Shown piece by piece: positions 12,183 to 14,579 of a DNA stretch of 14,579 nucleotides. Numbering within the stretch: position 1 is the stretch's first letter; every line of letters starts with the position of its first letter. The position numbers were made by a program, and so were the translations under genes. The notes beneath the pieces were generated by a model. It worked only from the letters and a program-made list of their open reading frames with translations, searched no databases and was not told the origin of the DNA. Origin of the DNA: a bacterium (GTDB taxonomy: Bacteria; Patescibacteriota; Minisyncoccia; Phycocordibacterales; Phycocordibacteraceae); NCBI GenBank assembly GCA_021781935.1, contig JAJXVW010000010.1, forward strand, positions 1 through 14,579, read 5' to 3'.

Positions 12183-12362
12183 ATGACCGAGGCAGAATTC
12201 ATTGACGTCGCGCGCAGCGTTCCGGCAGGGACCCCGCTCGCAGCAGCACCGCTATCGTTCGATATCGGACACTTTGAGAATTGGAAGGCGGGAAGGAACC
12301 TGCCGGCACCGCAACGACGCGAAGAAATCGCTCGCTGGCTTACGAAACAGGTGCCGTCGTAA
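12183..12362 (+). CDS. Small 59-residue protein of unknown function
   Basis: ATG at 12183 opens a frame to TAA at 12360-12362. The product begins MTEAEFIDVARSVPAG and ends ARWLTKQVPS. It is soluble, mixed in charge, with predicted helices at both ends and a Pro/Gly-rich middle containing FENWKAGRN. I recognise no family. Support for a real gene is its context: a plausible -35/-10 promoter, a purine-rich leader with AAGGA, and a perfect intrinsic terminator starting 8 bases after the stop. No alternative start exists in frame upstream before the promoter. It is divergent from the dsbA-like gene and precedes the alkyltransferase gene, which lies beyond the terminator. An alternative reading is a small RNA from the same promoter and terminator that happens to contain an open frame. 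Confidence 0.65.
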   Translation: MTEAEFIDVARSVPAGTPLAAAPLSFDIGHFENWKAGRNLPAPQRREEIARWLTKQVPS

Positions 12363-12370
12363 CGACGGGT

Positions 12371-12402
12371 ACGGGCAGCCTCCATGAGAGGCTGCCCGTT
12401 TT
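12371..12402 (+). terminator. Intrinsic terminator of the 59-residue gene
   Basis: ACGGGCAGCCTC (12371-12382) pairs perfectly with GAGGCTGCCCGT (12388-12399) around a 5-base loop, followed by a short T run (12399-12402). An ATG in its loop is in frame with the next gene but is not a credible start. Confidence 0.88.
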
Positions 12403-12422
12403 CGGAACTCGGGTTACCGGTA

Positions 12423-12428
12423 TATAGT
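12423..12428 (+). promoter_or_regulatory. -10 of the alkyltransferase gene
   Basis: TATAGT (12423-12428) ends 6 bases before ATG at 12435, just downstream of the preceding terminator. No Shine-Dalgarno sequence is seen. Confidence 0.5.
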
Positions 12429-12434
12429 TATCGC

Positions 12435-12749
12435 ATGCGGCGAAAGAAAGACGATTTTGGGGCGCGCGTGCGCGCCGTCGTTGCCGGGATACCGTGCGGT
12501 ACCGTTGCCACCTACGGGCAAGTCGCCCGCCTCGCAGGATTGCCGCGCGCGGCTCGTGCCGTCGGTCATTTCATGCGCACGAACACGGAACCGCAGCTCG
12601 TGCCTTGCCACCGCGTCGTGGGCCATGACGGTTCGCTCGTGGGATACGCATTCAGCGGCGTCTCGGAGAAGCGCAAAAAACTGATTGACGAGGGCGTCTC
12701 GTTTTCGGGCGTTCGCGTAAACCTCGCGGTCTCGGGCTGGAATGCGTAG
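12435..12749 (+). CDS. Single-domain MGMT-family DNA alkyltransferase
   Basis: The 104-residue protein consists only of the C-terminal active domain of O6-methylguanine-DNA methyltransferase (DNA_binding_1 type), which repairs alkylated guanine by transferring the alkyl group to its own Cys. Seen: IPCGTVATYGQVARLAGLP (about 19-37), the DNA-recognition helix with ARAVGHFMRTN (40-50), and active-site LVPCHRVVGHDG with Cys58. Because the motif is PCHR and not PWHR, it should be a true transferase and not an ATL protein. The N-terminal domain of Ada or Ogt is absent. An upstream ATG at 12384 lies in the loop of a terminator, so I reject it and use 12435, which follows TATAGT by 6 bases. It converges on the 381-residue gene. 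Confidence 0.9.
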   Translation: MRRKKDDFGARVRAVVAGIPCGTVATYGQVARLAGLPRAARAVGHFMRTNTEPQLVPCHRVVGHDGSLVGYAFSGVSEKRKKLIDEGVSFSGVRVNLAVSGWNA

Positions 12750-12771
12750 CTTCGTTCCTCGGGAGGTGCCG

Positions 12772-13917
12772 CTATTGGTACTGGATGTAAATGGGAGCAG
12801 GCGTTAAGCCGAGCACCTCGCCGGTAGTGAGAAGACGTGTCGAAGGGGGCTTGAGGTCAGCCTTATAGAAAAGCTTCATGCCGGTGAACTGGACCGGGTA
12901 CGGCGCGATTACGTGGTAGTACGTGTTGAACTTGCGCGCCGGTTGTCCCCATCCGTCCATGTCCATGACGATCTCGACTTGCGGCAGCGGACGTATATCC
13001 TGCGTGTTCGTCACCATGTCGTACGTAAAGCGATGGACGATAAGGACCTTCGGCGCGAGGTGATTCGCGTTCACAATCCCGGCCAGGAATGAAGCGGCGT
13101 AGTTGACATCGGCCGCATCAAAGGTGCCGATGACGGTTCCAGGCGCGTTCCCGAATTTCATCGAGAACTCCGGATCGATCGCCAGTTCGACATTCGGAAG
13201 CTGGAGCCACTTCGTGAGGAGCGGCAGCTCCTTCTGGAGCGTGCTCTTCCCCACCTGTACGTCCAGGATGAGTAGCCCGTGGACCTCGTTCGCCATGTCA
13301 AGCGCCTTTTGTATCTGATCGTCCGGCATGCGCGCGCGCCACATGCCGTCCGGACCCGGCTGCCCTTGCGCAACCACCGCGATGTACTGGATAGCAGGGA
13401 TAGTCGGCGTGTTCGGATCCGCCTTCGCCCACATCGCGGAAGTGGATGCCAGCATGGCAAGCACCTGTTCACGCGGATATTCGCCGAGGACGCCCATTTG
13501 CTTCGAGTAAAAGTTCCCGTAGTAGGCAACGATGCGATGGAACGGCAGTATCGCTCCGCCTTCGGGATAGACGGCCGCTTTCGGCCAGAGATCGCCGGGG
13601 ACCGAGACGCTCGTCGTTGCCGTCGCGACCGGGAACGATACGCGCGTCGAGGAAGCGGTCGACGTTCCCGCGCGGGGAGCCGTATAGTGAGCGAGATACA
13701 GCATCTTTGCGTTGTACGCTGCGCGATCGAGCATTGCCGGCCATGCAGGCGGTGCGGGACTATCCGCTACGGCGCGTTCGTACCGTATCGGGAAAAGGTC
13801 TGCGAAGGCAAGCAGGTAGATGACCACCGCCGCTACCGCCAGGAGCGCGCCGACGTGCAGTGCATCGCGCCTCGACATTCGCGCGCCCCTCGGGCGATCA
13901 TGCTGAGTTCCGCTCAT
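12772..13917 (-). CDS. Membrane-anchored extracytoplasmic protein, possible TIM-barrel fold
   Basis: The 381-residue product has a basic N terminus, one membrane helix (about 20-40), a Pro/Ala/Ser/Thr-rich linker (about 50-115) and a globular domain (about 120-380). I do not recognise the family. The domain shows a regular series of hydrophobic strands each ending in polar residues: RIVAYYGN (128-135), IQYIAVVAQ (176-184), GLLILDVQVG (214-223), VELAIDPEF (243-251), KVLIVHRF (290-297), VEIVMDMDGWG (314-324) and GMKLFYK (346-352). This suggests a beta/alpha barrel like those of glycoside hydrolases, with Asp219, Asp248/Glu250, His295 and Asp319/Asp321 at strand ends as possible active-site residues; this is inference. 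The start at 13917 follows TAAAAT by 12 bases. ATG at 13878 with AGGGG upstream is an alternative that would shorten the cytoplasmic tail. Confidence 0.8.
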   Translation of the reverse strand: MSGTQHDRPRGARMSRRDALHVGALLAVAAVVIYLLAFADLFPIRYERAVADSPAPPAWPAMLDRAAYNAKMLYLAHYTAPRAGTSTASSTRVSFPVATATTSVSVPGDLWPKAAVYPEGGAILPFHRIVAYYGNFYSKQMGVLGEYPREQVLAMLASTSAMWAKADPNTPTIPAIQYIAVVAQGQPGPDGMWRARMPDDQIQKALDMANEVHGLLILDVQVGKSTLQKELPLLTKWLQLPNVELAIDPEFSMKFGNAPGTVIGTFDAADVNYAASFLAGIVNANHLAPKVLIVHRFTYDMVTNTQDIRPLPQVEIVMDMDGWGQPARKFNTYYHVIAPYPVQFTGMKLFYKADLKPPSTRLLTTGEVLGLTPAPIYIQYQ

Positions 13918-13923
13918 GAGGTT

Positions 13924-13969
13924 CGCCTCATTTTAGAGCCTTGCTTTGAAATAACAAGGCTTTGAGGCG
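13924..13969. repeat. Nested inverted repeat covering the 381-residue gene promoter
   Basis: The outer arms CGCCTCA (13924-13930) and TGAGGCG (13963-13969) enclose inner arms AGCCTTG (13937-13943) and CAAGGCT (13955-13961). The repeat spans the -10 and -35, so it may be an operator. Alternatively it is the 3'-end hairpin of the gene upstream; no T tract is present. Confidence 0.65.
13930..13957 (-). promoter_or_regulatory. Promoter of the 381-residue gene
   Basis: TTGTTA (13957-13952), a 16-base spacer and TAAAAT (13935-13930) are placed so that the mRNA would have a leader of only about 6 bases. It lies within a nested inverted repeat. Confidence 0.55.
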
Positions 13970-14034
13970 GCCTCTCGACGTATCCCGTGACGGAAATGCG
14001 ACGCCGCTCGCGCGTAGCGGAATTCCGGCCGGCG

Positions 14035-14577
14035 TTAGATCCAGCTGAAGAGACCCCAACGATTCGCCTCCTGATCCGCCACCTGCTGCAGGCGGTTCTG
14101 TTCCTGCTGCATGAGCGAGATCTGCGCGGCAAGCTGGCTGCGTACCGCGGGCGATGTCGTGCTTGCATTCACGAGCTGCGTCAATTGCTGTATGCGAGCC
14201 TGGTTCTGCTCCACCTGCGCTGCGATCAGCCGTGCATTTACGTAGTCGCCTCCGAAGAACCAGTGGTAGAGGAAGCTGCGCGAATCGATAGCCGCTTCTG
14301 CGTTCGCCGTTGCGGGAACCGTGTCGTCGATCTGACGCGCAATCTGAACGGCTTGCGTACCCGCTGTTCCGAGGAGTCCGGATGAGGCGACAATCGAGTA
14401 GGCCGCGAGCCGCGTCCGATTCTGGTTCTGGAGTATCAATTGATCCGCCGCTCCGCTCGTCGAAGCGACTTCCTGAGCCAGGATGCGCGCGCGGTTTTGG
14501 AGCATCGCGCCGAGCTGCGTCGAAGTCGCGTGAGCCTCAATGTATTGAATGCCGCGCAGGTCGAGCCCCGGCCCGTA
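14035..14577 (-). CDS. Coiled-coil protein of unknown function, 3' part (cut by window edge)
   Basis: The reading frame is open from the right edge to TAA at 14037-14035, giving at least 181 C-terminal residues. An internal Met (14505) is not a likely start because the frame continues upstream without a stop (…LDLRGIQYIEAHATSTQLGA). The fragment is helical and Gln/Ala-rich, with one weakly hydrophobic stretch (LAAYSIVASSGLLGTAG), a conserved-looking FLYHWFFGGD segment, and a final coiled coil rich in Gln (ARIQQLTQLVN, SLMQQEQNRLQQVADQE) ending in WGLFSWI. I do not recognise the family. It is followed on the same strand by the 381-residue gene, about 118 bases away and with its own promoter. 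Confidence 0.75.
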   Translation of the reverse strand, partial: YGPGLDLRGIQYIEAHATSTQLGAMLQNRARILAQEVASTSGAADQLILQNQNRTRLAAYSIVASSGLLGTAGTQAVQIARQIDDTVPATANAEAAIDSRSFLYHWFFGGDYVNARLIAAQVEQNQARIQQLTQLVNASTTSPAVRSQLAAQISLMQQEQNRLQQVADQEANRWGLFSWI

Positions 14578-14579
14578 GG

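Noticed and set aside
12384..12434. Upstream ATG extending the alkyltransferase by 17 residues
   Set aside because: The ATG lies in the loop of a terminator and the added codons run through the terminator and the -10 hexamer.
13936..13961. tRNA-like fragment suggested by the paired arms
   Set aside because: No acceptor stem, T arm or anticodon arm can be formed; it is only an inverted repeat.
13279..13965. 228-codon plus-strand open frame
   Set aside because: It is antisense to the 381-residue gene with Arg/His-rich shadow composition.

Overview
The window (about 58% G+C by eye, tightly packed, no gene-free gap over about 120 bases) looks like chromosomal DNA of a Patescibacteria/CPR bacterium, probably Parcubacteria-like. 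The clues are a tRNA-guanine transglycosylase with the long insert I associate with that group, a DUF5663-type small protein, a large VirD4/TraG-like ATPase translationally coupled to a giant membrane protein, and several envelope proteins of unknown family. The assignment is inferred from gene content, not from a marker gene. No rRNA, tRNA, CRISPR array, insertion sequence or integrase is visible.

Layout, left to right. 1-647 (-) is the 5' part of tgt, divergent from a glycine-zipper lipoprotein gene (756-1469, +) that ends in a clear intrinsic terminator. Next on the minus strand are a membrane-anchored FKBP prolyl isomerase (1539-2093), a DUF5663-like protein (2133-2438), and an operon of a cytosolic VirD4/TraG-like ATPase (5209-7995) followed with an ATGA overlap by a 916-residue protein with two membrane segments (2462-5212). 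A DedA-family membrane protein (8086-8703, +) diverges from the ATPase and converges on a pair of small membrane proteins (8700-8978 and 8980-9315, -). Then come minus-strand genes for a dienelactone hydrolase (9377-10072), a ZIP metal transporter (10123-10848), a VOC metalloenzyme (10863-11309) and a DsbA-like thiol oxidoreductase (11376-12083). Two short plus-strand genes follow: an unrecognised 59-residue protein with its own promoter and terminator (12183-12362), and a single-domain alkyltransferase of the MGMT family (12435-12749). The window closes with a membrane-anchored 381-residue extracytoplasmic protein (12772-13917, -) and the 3' part of a coiled-coil protein (14035-14577, -).

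The genes do not form one pathway. A common theme is the cell envelope and export: extracytoplasmic folding (FKBP, DsbA-like), membrane transport and homeostasis (DedA, ZIP, holin-like), a lipoprotein, and a candidate two-component translocation machine (ATPase plus membrane partner).

The most striking pattern is how transcription and translation start. At least eleven genes have a -10-like hexamer ending only 6-9 bases before the start codon and no Shine-Dalgarno sequence, so their mRNAs are predicted to be leaderless. Many of these hexamers are preceded by TGC or TGG (extended -10). Only the lipoprotein and the 59-residue protein have a -35/-10 promoter, a leader and a Shine-Dalgarno-like site. 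This pattern also corrects several start codons.
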